This document shows, one piece after another, positions 34,925 to 45,480 of a stretch of 64,000 nt of DNA. Below the pieces are notes generated by a model. The model was not told where the DNA came from. It saw only the letters and a program-made list of their open reading frames with translations, and did no database searches. This DNA is from Rhizophagus irregularis (Eukaryota > Glomeromycota > Glomeromycetes > Glomerales > Glomeraceae). The DNA lies in the NCBI RefSeq assembly GCF_026210795.1, contig NC_089435.1:1178001-1242000 (forward strand). Reading direction: 5' to 3'. Position 1 is the first letter of the stretch. Every line of letters begins with the position of its first letter. The position numbers and the translations under genes are program-made.

Positions 34925-35440
34925 TGCGGAATTTTCATAAAAAATGTACCATTTGGCAGAAAATCGGAATATTTGACAAAAAAAAAAGCAAAATTTGATT
35001 TTAATTGACAATGTTATAACAATGTTATGAAATGTTGTTACAATGATATTACATTGGTGGCAAAATGTGGAATTTTCATAAAAAATGTACCATTTGGCAG
35101 AAAATCGGAATATTTGACAAACAAAAGCAAAATTTGATTTTAATTGACAATGTTATAACAATGTTATGAAATGTTGTTACAATGATATTGCATTGGTGGC
35201 AAAATGTGGAATTTTCATAAAAAATGTACCATTTGGCAGAAAATCGGAATATTTGACAAACAAAAAGCAAAATTTGATTTTAATTGACAATGTTATAACA
35301 ATGTTATGAAATGTTGTTACAATGATATTACATTGGTGGCAAAATGCGGAATTTTCATAAAAATGCACCATTTGACAAAAAAAAAGCAAAATTTGATTTA
35401 ATTGACAATGTTATAACAATGTTACGAAATGTTACATTTG
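34925..35440. repeat. Right subterminal array, about 3.5 units of 140 bp
   Basis: Units contain GGAATTTTCATAAAAAATG, TACCATTTGGCAGAAAATCG, TTGACAATGTTATAACAATG and GATATTACATTGGTGGC. This array differs in sequence from the left subterminal array, but it shares the ATGTTAT and AATGTAGCATTTT flavour typical of the element's ends. It presumably binds transposase. Confidence 0.88.
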
Positions 35441-35624
35441 AGGTGTAATGTAGCATTTTCCCAAAATTTCATAAGATTTGCTAAATCGGACAATGTTGTA
35501 ACAATGCTATTCCAAAAAATTGCTCAGCGTAATGTAGCATTTTCCACAATTTCCCACCATTTTCCAGAAAAATGGGGAATTTGCATTTTTTGAATTTTGG
35601 ACAATGGTGCCCCTTCGACCTGTG

Positions 35625-38392
35625 TTTAGCCATACGCTATGTAAATGGAAATGGAATAGAAGAGAATTTTGAAAAGGCCATTCATTGGTTTCAAAAAGCA
35701 GCAGAAAATGGTAATGAAGAAGCAATGTTTTGTTTAGCCAAATTCCATGAGTTTGGAAAAGGAACAGAAAAGAATTTAGAAAAATCCTTTTATTTGCATC
35801 AAAAAGCAGCAGAAAATGGTAATAAAAAAGCAATGTTTAGTTTAGCCAATCATTATTATAATGGTAAAGGAACAGAAGAGAATTTAGAAAAAGCCTTTTA
35901 TTGGTTTCAAAAAGCAAAAGGAAATGATTTTACTGGGGCAATGAATAATTTAGTAATATGTTATGAATGTGGAAAAACAGAAAAGAATTTGGAAAAAGCC
36001 TTATATTTGCATCAAAAAGCAGCAGAAAATGGTGATAAAGAAGCAATGTTTAGTTTAGCCAATTATTATTATTATAATGGAGAAGAAACAGAAGAGAATT
36101 TGGAAAAAGCTATTTATTGGTATCAAAAAGCAACAGAAAATGGTAATAAAAAGGCAATGTTTAATTTAGCCATGTGCTATGTAAATGGAAATGGAACAGA
36201 AGTAAATATTGAAAAAGCCTTTCATTGGTTTCAAAAAGCAGCAGAAAATGGTAATGAAGAAGCAATGTATATTTTAGCCAAATTCTATGAATGTGGAGAA
36301 GGAACAGAAAAGAATTTTGAAAAAGCTTTTTATTTGCATCAAAATGCAGCAGAAAATGGTAATGAAGAATCAATGTTTTGTTTAGCCGATTATTATTATA
36401 ATGAAGAAAAAACAGAAAGAATTTAGAAAAAGCCATTTATTGGTATCAAAAAGCAGCAGAAAATTGTAATAAAAATGCAATGCGTAATTTAGCCATATGT
36501 TATCATTTTGGAAAAGGAACAGAAAAGAATTTAGAAAAATCTTTTCATTGGTATCAAAAAGCAGCAGAAAATGGTGATGAAAGTGCAATGTTTAATTTAG
36601 CCATTCATTATTTTAGTGGAGAAGTAACAGAAAGGAATTTAGAAAAAGCCTTTTATTGGTATCAAAAAGCAGCAGAAAATGGTAGTAAAGAAGCATTGCT
36701 TAATTTAGCCATATTTTATCAATATGGAATAGGAACAGAAAAGAATTTAGAAAAATCTTTTTATTGGTATCAAAAAGCAGCAGAAAATGGTGATGAAAGT
36801 GCAATATTTAATTTAGGCATGTGCTATGGAAATGGAGTAGGAACAGAAAAGAATTTAGAGAAAGCCTTTCATTGGTATCAAAAAGCAGCAGAAAAAGATC
36901 ATATTGAAGCAATGTTTAATTTAGCACATAGTTACTATAGTGGAGATGGAACAGAAAAGAATTTAGAGAAGGCTTTTTATTGGAACCAAAAAGCAATGGA
37001 AAGTAATAAAATAGGTTTTAAAAATGAAATTGATTTATGCATTGAATGCAAACAGCCAAATATTAATTACCATTGGTGTCAACAATGTAATACTGGACAT
37101 TTTCAACAAGATTTTTCAAAATGGACTAGTAAAAATGAATTTATTGATAAGTTTATTCAAGAAGCACAACTAAATGCTAAAAACAGCTATGAAATTTTAG
37201 AGTAGATACCCTATAATAAATTGTCTAATATTAATTATTATGATAAAGGAGGATTTAGTGAAATTCATAAAGCTATCTGGTTAGATGGTCCTATTTTTAG
37301 TTGGAATTTTGACAAACAACAGTGGATTAGATATAATTTTCAAACAGGTTATGAGGTTATTCTTAAAACACTTAAAAATTCATCAAGTTTAAATAGTAAA
37401 TTTCTGGATGAGGTATAGTATTTATATTTAATAGCAAATTTTATTTTCTTTTGCAAAATTTAATGATTTTATTATTTATATAGTGGAAATATCATTACAA
37501 TTGTCAGAAAAAATCATTTTCAAAATTTATTCAATTCTTTGGATTTACCCAAGATCCGAATAATTTAAATTATATAATAGTAATGAGTTATGCAAAAAAA
37601 GGAAGTCTGAGAAAATGTTTATCTGATATAATTAAGTTTGAATGGCAAGACAAGTTACAATTATTGAAGAAAATTATATTAGGACTTAAAGTAATCCATG
37701 AATCAAATTTGACTCATGGTGATTTTCATGATGGTAATATATTAATGTCAGAGAATTACAATGAGATATTTATTATTGATTTAGGATTATGCAAACCTAT
37801 AAGTTATTTACAAGATTTTGATAATAAAATTAATGAAATCTATGGAGTTTTGCCTTATATGGCACCTGAAATACTGAGAAAAAAACCTTATACACCTGCA
37901 AGTGATATTTATAGTTTTTCAATGATAATGTGGGAATTTACATCAGGTATTCCTCCATTTAATCATGAAGCACATGACCGTGATCTTATCTTGGATATTT
38001 GTAATAAAGAAAAACGTCCTGAAATTACAAAGAATACTCCAAAATGCTATGAAGATTTGATGAAAAAATGTTGGGATTCAAATCCTTCCAATAGACCAAC
38101 CATAATAATGCTTGAAAATATTATAACTGAATGGATTAGATGTATTAATAAATATTATGAAATGAACGGGGATCAAAATTATGAAAATTATAATTATTTA
38201 GTACCAAATATTGATGATAAATTAAAAAATGATATGTATGAATTTGTAGAGGCAAACAAAACTTTAGTACAAGAACAAGCAAATACTTTTATTGCACAAT
38301 CTCATCCACAAGCATATTATACAAGTCGTAAACTTACTGAAATTTTAATTCAAGAAGGGTCGCAGGGTTTTGATTGTGTAATTAAAGATTAA
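35625..38392 (+). pseudogene. Sel1-repeat/TKL-kinase gene, 3' part after the transposon
   Basis: Sel1 repeats resume at LAIRYVNGNG and continue for about thirteen units. Then come a Cys motif (CIECKQPN ... WCQQCNTG), the linker NSYEILE and a protein kinase domain. Kinase signatures: KGGFSEIHKAIW (Gly loop), VILKTLK (ATP-site Lys), HGDFHDGNIL (catalytic loop, HGD instead of HRD, common in this fungal TKL group), IIDLGLCKP (DLG for DFG), MAPEIL, SDIYSFSMIMWE and NPSNRPT. A 71-bp intron lies at 37413-37483 (GAG|TGG). Besides the transposon, one A is missing near 36417 (frameshift), and TAG at 37203-37205 replaces the Trp expected in EILEWIPY. Kinase and repeats could not be made as one protein from this copy. 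Confidence 0.9.
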
Positions 38393-41386
38393 TAATCTTG
38401 TTATTTATTCTTTATTTGTTGGACTATTTATCAATTGTTATATAGAAAAATACATATATTGTGATTTTTATCAATTTACAATAGTATACAAATTTTGAAA
38501 TAATGTTTATTTTTTTTATTTTCACTTGCAATTTGTTTACTAGAAAGCTTAAGTTTAATATTAAATCTATGCTTCAACAATTTACTATTTGTATTATTGC
38601 TTTAGGATACTTTATTATTGTGTATTTATAATTTGTAATAAGTAAAAAAGCTTCAAGTGTATTTTAATATTTTTTTTCTTTTATTACTCTTATTAGGTAA
38701 TATTATAATCGTTATTTCTAATGAATATAATCATAGCAACTGACATTATCATAAAATTCATAGTTGTATAAGCCATCTGAAGTTTAACATTTTAACAGGT
38801 TTTGACAGGTGATTGCATAGCGGCCTTTTGTTTTATCGCAATGCTGATCATTTTTCCGACCATTTGTGATTTTTTTATAAAAATGTGACGAAGTATCAAA
38901 AAACAAATTGGGAAATCCAAATTTAACATCATAATCGTACACAATAGCCGTTTAATACAAGGTATTGGTCATAGTACATACTGTACTATTTAATTTAGCT
39001 GCGTTACAGAGAATTTAGTCACGATAACAAGATACATCATTTAACTCTTTACGACCTTTTTGAACTTTTTACAAATTTGCAAAATAATCTCGTTATTAGA
39101 CAAGTGTGTTAAGGCATAGAACAAAACACTTATTATGGCTTATAATTATGCATAATCTTTTCTTTTAGCTTATAATAAACTAAAGAAAGAAGAAAGTTAA
39201 AAAAAAAATTGCAGCAAAGGAAATTAATATATCTAAGGTTGGTTTAACACGCTTTTAACAGTTTAGTTTATTATATGCATTAATTTTAAAGTGAGATATC
39301 ATAAAAAAACTTTTCTTTAGTGTAATATTATATAAAAATTTAAAAACAATAAAAAAAGAATATTTTTAGATCAACTTTTAATAATAAATTATTTTATTTT
39401 CTCTTTTAGTAACAGGCACTAGTTATATTACATTAACATTTGAGAGTAATAATTTCTTTGGAATAGAATATAAGGTTCTATAAGAAGAATTTTATTGGTA
39501 GGAAATCTTATTTATATGGATCTTAATAATGGTTATATAGTGTTCTTTTTCGATATGTATATATACTAAACAAATAATTTTGTATTATTTAAAAGATAAA
39601 ATTGTACTCTATTTACAAAATCAACGATCATTCAGATTAATCACTATATGTGGAGATATTAATGATCAGGCTAAAAAATATAAAATTAATGTATTGGACG
39701 AAATTACTCTTTAACCAGTAATTCAACTAATGCAATTTTTAATCACTGGATAGGTATCATTCTCCTCTTTCAAATGATTGTAGAGTCATATTCATAGTTT
39801 ACACATATGTCAAATTATTTAGAATTTTTCTATAAGAATTATATTTGATTTTAATTTTAAATAGGTGGCACATATTAAAATCCCTCCTTTTACTTCAACT
39901 AAATTTTAATAAAATTTTAGAATCAGATATATTAAATCATCGTTTTTTTAATAATTTGGAAAGTTTAAGTAATATTTATTATATCCGCTAAGACATTTGC
40001 ATCAAAAAAATGTATAGGTAACGCTAAATTAAAAGTTATTACATTTAAAAGTTGATCAATAACAAATAGATTTTAATAAAAATAAATGCACTTAAATTAC
40101 CAATTGGAGTTAATTGATTGACAAAATTTGAGAATATTTTAATATGTAGAATTTTTCAAAAAAGCAAAAACTACGGTACTTGTATCATGTGATAAAAAAT
40201 TGAAAAAATTCACGTGATAAATTCGGAAAGCCAGTAAGCCACGCTATGTTATCAAAGTCAAGAATTTTGTTTATTATGTTCTGCAAACTTAAAAACAAAG
40301 AATGAAAAAAACGAAAAAAATACTTAGTTTTAATTTTAAGTATAAAGAGCTGAATATAAAAATAAAATTATAAATTATAAAGAAAAGTAAAAATTTCATA
40401 AATTTTATTAAAATCATATAAGGTTTCAAACCTGCCACCTTTTGACAGTTTCAAATAAAATGTCAAGCATCTAGACTTACAACGTTGTGAAAATCTGAGG
40501 CAATTACAGGTTGATAGTGAATTAGTGATAAATAGTGATTACGGATCAAGATTTTTTATGTGATTTTAAATTCTTAATTTATTATTCAATAAAAATTCTA
40601 TTGATATTCAATAACAATTCGATTAATTAAAACCAAATATTTCGATAAAAATAATCTGAATTTTATATTTTATTAACATAAAACATACTCATTATATAAT
40701 TATTTAATAAAGAAATAAAATAAGTACGGTATAATGAATAACAATGCTTGATACTCCGGGGTATCTCCATACAAAGTATTCGATATTTTAGTAAATTCTA
40801 GAAGGACATTTATTTTTCAAATATATTTTATTAATATTGTTTATATATTTGATGGTTACGTCCCCTCTATCTAATACACATATATATTCTATTAATATTT
40901 TATAATATTTGAATAATAACAAATACAAATATTGCTGAAAAATTTAATATCATAGTATTATTTTAAAACTCGTAAAACTCGGCTTAAGATAAGCCAAGCC
41001 AGCCTCAAGCCAAGCCAAGCTTAGCCAAGCCCAAAATATATCGAGTTAATAGCTTGTCTTAATAAAGTTAAATGAGCCAAGCCAAGCCAAGGCTTAGCTC
41101 GATTTGGCTTGTTACTCGTCAGTGATTGGCAAATGAAATGATTCAAATTGATCCATGATTAGGCAAAATTCTTTAAATGGTCAAATAAGGTCAATTACAA
41201 ATCGATCGTTGTCACTAATTTACTCAAACAATGAGCGTATTTTTTTAACAAAATTGACTAATGTAGATCAATGATCTACACACATTCATATCGAAAAAGG
41301 AAGGTTTATATTATTTAATATTTACGCCAAAAGTTTTATTCATACATTGTGATTAGGTACTAATTTTTTTGCTACACAGATACTTA
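38393..41386. other. AT-rich gene-free region
   Basis: About 3 kb with no convincing reading frame on either strand. The first 250 bases presumably hold the kinase gene's 3' untranslated region. Only the AGCCAAGCC-rich patch near 41 kb stands out. Confidence 0.55.
40972..41118. repeat. AGCCAAGCC-rich patch, possible MITE
   Basis: AGCCAAGC occurs repeatedly in both halves of about 145 bases. CTCGGCTTAAG near the left and CTTAGCTCGA near the right form weak inverted ends. Base composition differs strongly from the flanks. A non-autonomous element is likely, but I cannot see a target duplication. Confidence 0.45.
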
Positions 41387-41420
41387 TTACACAAATACGC
41401 CATCCTGATATAAATAAGGA
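41387..41420 (+). promoter_or_regulatory. Shared F-box family promoter block
   Basis: TTACACAAATACGCCATC is followed by GATATAAATAAGG, a TATA-like word about 45 bases before the start codon. The same order occurs upstream of the paralogues at 22369 and 43536. Confidence 0.5.
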
Positions 41421-41458
41421 CGATGAATGAAAAAATTTTTTCCATCATCAAAAAAAAA

Positions 41459-42928
41459 ATGTCGAAGCTTAATGAAGACGTTCTTATCTTAGTATTAGAA
41501 GAAGTGAAAAAAGATAAAAAATCACTTTATTCATGTCTTTTTGTTAATAGAGTATGGTGTAAAGCGACACTACCAATTTTATGGAAAAATCCTAATCTAT
41601 ATTGTAAATCAAATAAATTATTTTTTAATACATTACTTTTACATTTATCCGAAGAATCAAAAGATAATTTGAAAAATCATGGAATCGAACCTTTTAAGGA
41701 AATTTATAAACGACCTTTATTTCATTACATTTATTTCTGGAAACATTTAAATTTACATTCAATAGATATTACTTTTAATTCTAGGACAATTATGAAAAAT
41801 ATAGGAGATTTTAAATGGAATATTATGCGGAATGAAATATTAAATTTACTTATTAATAGAAATTCAAGTTATACTCATCTTTATATTCACTCAGAATTTG
41901 ATTATCAATTGTATAATAATCCAGGAGTTAAGGATTGCTTTTTAAGACTTCAACACGTTTCTTGTGGTGATAATACAAAACAACATATTTTAGAAGGATT
42001 GGCTAGTATATGTAAATCAATAAAATCATTGAGAATTGATATTGTAATGACCGATAAAAATAGTAATCCCGGACTCATCAAATTAATTGAAGCGCAAAAT
42101 AATTTAAACGTAGTAAATTTTGACCGATGTAGAAATGATAATAGTAATGAAATATATCGTAAAACTCTTGAAGAATCACTAATTAAAAATGCAGATACTA
42201 TTCAAAATTTAACAATAAAGTGGAAACCTATTACTAATATGCTTTTACATCTTGTAAATTTGATAAGTTTAGATATAAATCTTAGTTTTGGTAATCCATT
42301 AAATCATTCCTTTGATATAAATTTAGAAAATGTAAATTTACCCTTTTTAAAAATTCTAAGAACTCATAGGGTTCCATCTAGAAATTTAGTTAGTTTAGTT
42401 GAAAATACAAATGGAAGTCTTATTGAGATTAATGCTCGTAATGCAAATCTTAGTGGAAAGTTTATCCAAGCGATTTGTAATAATTGCCCAAAAATTGAAT
42501 ATCTTAGATTATCAATTAAGGATAATATTTCAGAATTAGGAAAATTATTAATTAGTTGTAAATGCTTAAAAGGATTATATATTTTTACCGATGCACTAGA
42601 TGAATCCAATTGGGATGAATTAATTGATACATTAATTCAATTTTCTCCGATTAATTTATATAAATTTAAATTTACTTCTATCAAGAATCTTAAATTAGAA
42701 TCTCTAAAATTCTTTCTTGATAATTGGGAGAAAAGACATTCAATGTTATTACAAATCGTTTTAAAGGAAAGTTTGAGTATGTTTATGGGAAGTCTAGGGC
42801 GAGAACAGAAACAGCAACAGCAACAGAAAAATTTATTAGAAGAGTATAAGGGAAAAGGAATAATTAAAAACTATCATTTTTCTGGAGAATTTGAAGATTT
42901 TGAATGGATCCAAAAAAAATATCTTTAA
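41459..42928 (+). CDS. F-box protein with leucine-rich-repeat-like region
   Basis: The start is the ATG of MSKLNEDVLILVLEEV, the conserved family start, not the in-frame ATG 12 codons earlier; length 489 residues. The N-terminal 45 residues are an F-box (LNEDVLILVLEEV ... LFVNRVWCKATLPILWKNP) that would bind Skp1 in an SCF ubiquitin ligase. The rest is helical/leucine-rich with family blocks such as GLASICKSIKSLRID, LEESLIKNADTIQNL and CPKIEYLRLSI, likely a diverged LRR substrate-binding surface. A poly-Gln stretch precedes the conserved C-terminal EFEDFEWIQKKYL. No intron or lesion. It belongs to a local cluster with the gene at 43536 and the pseudogenes at 22369, 24768 and 45478. Confidence 0.9.
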   Translation: MSKLNEDVLILVLEEVKKDKKSLYSCLFVNRVWCKATLPILWKNPNLYCKSNKLFFNTLLLHLSEESKDNLKNHGIEPFKEIYKRPLFHYIYFWKHLNLHSIDITFNSRTIMKNIGDFKWNIMRNEILNLLINRNSSYTHLYIHSEFDYQLYNNPGVKDCFLRLQHVSCGDNTKQHILEGLASICKSIKSLRIDIVMTDKNSNPGLIKLIEAQNNLNVVNFDRCRNDNSNEIYRKTLEESLIKNADTIQNLTIKWKPITNMLLHLVNLISLDINLSFGNPLNHSFDINLENVNLPFLKILRTHRVPSRNLVSLVENTNGSLIEINARNANLSGKFIQAICNNCPKIEYLRLSIKDNISELGKLLISCKCLKGLYIFTDALDESNWDELIDTLIQFSPINLYKFKFTSIKNLKLESLKFFLDNWEKRHSMLLQIVLKESLSMFMGSLGREQKQQQQQKNLLEEYKGKGIIKNYHFSGEFEDFEWIQKKYL

Positions 42929-43050
42929 ATAGTTGTTTGTAATCAACGTTATTTAATTTTTTTTTATTCAATATATAAAATAAATATATTATCATTTATA
43001 ATTAAAATGTATTTCTTTAATTTTTGGATTTTAAAATGTTAAAAATAATT

Positions 43051-43250
43051 GTCCGGAGCGAAGCGAAGGACTATATATGTCTACGCACTATGATGATCTA
43101 TGGAAATAACGTGTAAATTTTCAATCACGTGAGTTTCTCTGTCCAGGAATTCCAAGGCTAATCAGCAGAAAATTACCGGAATTCCAAGGCGTTATCCTGC
43201 TAATTAGTAGAATATCGCTACATCTTTATTTATTATACCTCGCTCCGGAC
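43051..43250. mobile_element. 200-bp MITE, TIR GTCCGGAGCGA
   Basis: It begins GTCCGGAGCGAAGCG and ends CCTCGCTCCGGAC, inverted repeats of about 12 bases. The interior is non-coding and holds two copies of GGAATTCCAAGGC. It lies between two intact F-box genes, 286 bases before the second start codon. No clear target duplication is seen (TT on both sides at most), so its superfamily is open. Confidence 0.75.
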
Positions 43251-43450
43251 TTACAACGGTTCCCGTTTCCTAGTATAAAATATAGTCCTCGCTTTAATGA
43301 TGCTAATGATGCTACTAACCTGCAAAAACTTTTCCTTTATATATAAAATACAGCCCATCCTTAAGGCATTATTATCCAAAATAGAAATGATCCACATAAC
43401 TTCTAAAAACCCAAAATTAGATATTGATTGATTGTCAAATGACTATTTAT

Positions 43451-43486
43451 TTGTTACACACGTCACGCCAAAAAGTATAAAGTTAA
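43451..43486 (+). promoter_or_regulatory. Shared F-box family promoter block
   Basis: TTGTTACACACGTCACGCCA is followed by AGTATAAAGTT, a TATA-like word about 55 bases before the start codon. It matches the order of motifs upstream of 22369 and 41459. Confidence 0.5.
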
Positions 43487-43535
43487 TAAAACAAATTTTT
43501 CTTAAGAATTTTTAGAATTTCCATTTAAAAAGAAA

Positions 43536-45017
43536 ATGTCGAAACTTAACAAAGACGTTATTTTCTTAATATTAAAAGAATTACAAAATGACCCAAGTTC
43601 TTTTTATTCATGCCTCTTAATTAATAGAATTTGGTGTGAAACGACTGTACCAATTTTATGGAAGAATCCTGCAAAATTATTTAGAAGTTATAAACGAAAA
43701 TGCAAAGCAAGTAAGAGTTTACTTAATATAATACTTTCACATATATCAGAAGAATCAAGATATAATTTGAAGAATCAAGGAATTGATCTTTTTACAGAAA
43801 TACAAAAGAAACCTTTATTTAATTATATTAGATATTGGAGATATTTGGATTTAAATTTTTTGGAATACTTATTAAACGTTCTTGGAACAAGTATAAATAT
43901 TGAAAAATCCAAAATTTTTTTGATAAAAAATGAAATGTTATATTTATTTAATATAAATACAAAATTTATTTCTCTTTCTATTTCAGCACCATTATCTCTT
44001 ATTTCAGGATCTGAAGATTGCTTTTCAAAACTTGAATATTTTTATTGTAATAATAAAACCAGTAGCAAAATTTTAGAAGGATTGGCTCAAACAAACAAAC
44101 AAATTAGAAAATTTGAAATTATTATTATGTGCGATGATCGTGAAAATTCTGACAATTCTACTGAAGTCGTTAAATTAATTGAAGCTCAAGGAAACTTAAA
44201 AGAAATCAATTTTATCAGAAAAAATTTTTACATGAATGCAAAATCTTATTGTAAAAATCTTGAAGAATCATTGATTAAACATGCAGATACCGTCCAATAT
44301 CTGAGAATAGATTGGGAACCTATTACGAAATTTCTTTCATATCTTGTAAATTTAGTTAGTCTAGATCTAACATATATATGTTATGAACGTGATCATTATG
44401 ATAATTTAAAAACCATATCTTTACCTCTTTTAAAATTTCTAAAAGCTAAACATATCCCATCCAATATTTTGTCAAGTTTAATTGAAAGTACAAAAGGGTA
44501 TCTCGTTGAAATTAGTATTCTTTATCATTATATTTTTGATAAAGGAAGGCTTATCCGGGCAATTTATCAAAATTGTTTAAATCTCAAAATTCTTAAATTA
44601 TCAATGACAAATGAGAATATTTCAGATTTTGAATATTTATTAATTAATTGTCAATATTTAAATAGTTTAGAAGTTATAGGTACAAATTATTTTGATTGGG
44701 ATGAATTATTCGAAATATTAACAAAATCAACACCAATTGGTTTGTTTAAGTTTACTTTTACTTCTCCTATTTCCGATTTGAAGCGTAAAATGAATTCTAT
44801 AAAATTGTTTCTCGATAATTGGAAGGACAGACATTCAATGTCATTATATATTGTTTCATTGGAGGAAGCATACATGAAAATGCTAAAGCAACAACGGCGA
44901 AAATTTCAACAACAAGACAAACAACAGCAGCAAATATTAGAAAATTTATTACAGCAATATGTAGCAATAGGTATAGTTGAAAAATTTTCCATTCAAATAA
45001 GTTATACAAAATTCTGA
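43536..45017 (+). CDS. F-box protein with leucine-rich-repeat-like region
   Basis: The 493-residue ORF starts MSKLNKDVIFLILKEL at the conserved family ATG. An N-terminal F-box (KDVIFLILKEL ... LLINRIWCETTVPILWKNP) is followed by the family blocks GLAQTNKQIRKFE, LEESLIKHADTVQYLRIDW, LPLLKFLKAK, GRLIRAIYQNC and LFLDNWKDRHSM. The presumed role is an SCF adaptor with unknown substrate. The C-terminus is Gln-rich and ends SIQISYTKF; it lacks the EDFEWIQ box of its paralogues, so it has diverged or been replaced. No lesion is visible. The product is closest to the pseudogenes at 22369 and 45478, which share several identical blocks. Confidence 0.9.
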   Translation: MSKLNKDVIFLILKELQNDPSSFYSCLLINRIWCETTVPILWKNPAKLFRSYKRKCKASKSLLNIILSHISEESRYNLKNQGIDLFTEIQKKPLFNYIRYWRYLDLNFLEYLLNVLGTSINIEKSKIFLIKNEMLYLFNINTKFISLSISAPLSLISGSEDCFSKLEYFYCNNKTSSKILEGLAQTNKQIRKFEIIIMCDDRENSDNSTEVVKLIEAQGNLKEINFIRKNFYMNAKSYCKNLEESLIKHADTVQYLRIDWEPITKFLSYLVNLVSLDLTYICYERDHYDNLKTISLPLLKFLKAKHIPSNILSSLIESTKGYLVEISILYHYIFDKGRLIRAIYQNCLNLKILKLSMTNENISDFEYLLINCQYLNSLEVIGTNYFDWDELFEILTKSTPIGLFKFTFTSPISDLKRKMNSIKLFLDNWKDRHSMSLYIVSLEEAYMKMLKQQRRKFQQQDKQQQQILENLLQQYVAIGIVEKFSIQISYTKF

Positions 45018-45449
45018 TACGTGTATTTTTAAATTTAGTCAAAAATTTTTTTTTTTATTTCTATTTTATGTAAATATATGTATTTATTTAAATAAAGTTA
45101 GAACATGACATTTATTTTATACTATAACAATTTATTCATAATATGAGGTGATAAATTCCCTTGGCAATGAATTAAAATTTAAAATTAATTTATACGAACT
45201 GAGTACACCAATAGAAAATATCTTTCATCCAACATAGAAGTATCAGGTCATGACAATATTCACAGTATTACAAACATTTTATTACTTAGGATCAATGACT
45301 TTGACTAATATTCCCATGGTGTTTACCTTACCAAGTAGAGAATTCGGTGCATTTACTTGGACTTATCCTTTTAGCTCTTGTAATTTTTTAAAATTACATC
45401 ATATCTTTGTAGAATAAAAGCAAGTTTTTTAAATTTTTTAAATTTTCTC

Positions 45450-45477
<28 letters not shown>
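45018..45477. other. Intergenic DNA ending in an A28 run
   Basis: No gene is seen. The last 28 bases (45450-45477) are uninterrupted A and lead directly into an F-box pseudogene at its second codon. Confidence 0.7.

Positions 45478-45480
<3 letters not shown>

Larger units (their letters stand above)
27234..35624 (+). mobile_element. CACTA (CMC)-like DNA transposon, 8.4 kb
   Basis: The left end CACAGGTCGAACAG...CATTGTC and the complement of the right end CACAGGTCGAAGGG...CATTGTCC are terminal inverted repeats. TTT flanks both ends (27231-27233, 35625-35627), a 3-bp target duplication as expected for CACTA/EnSpm-type elements. The element has large subterminal tandem repeats at each end, a plus-strand tnp2-type transposase gene (31537-34672) and a minus-strand accessory gene (28360-30499), divergent from about 31 kb. 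Both genes are damaged. The element splits a Sel1-kinase gene without loss of host bases. Placement nearer to fungal Plavaka-type elements than to plant CACTA is inference from the transposase sequence. Confidence 0.92.
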
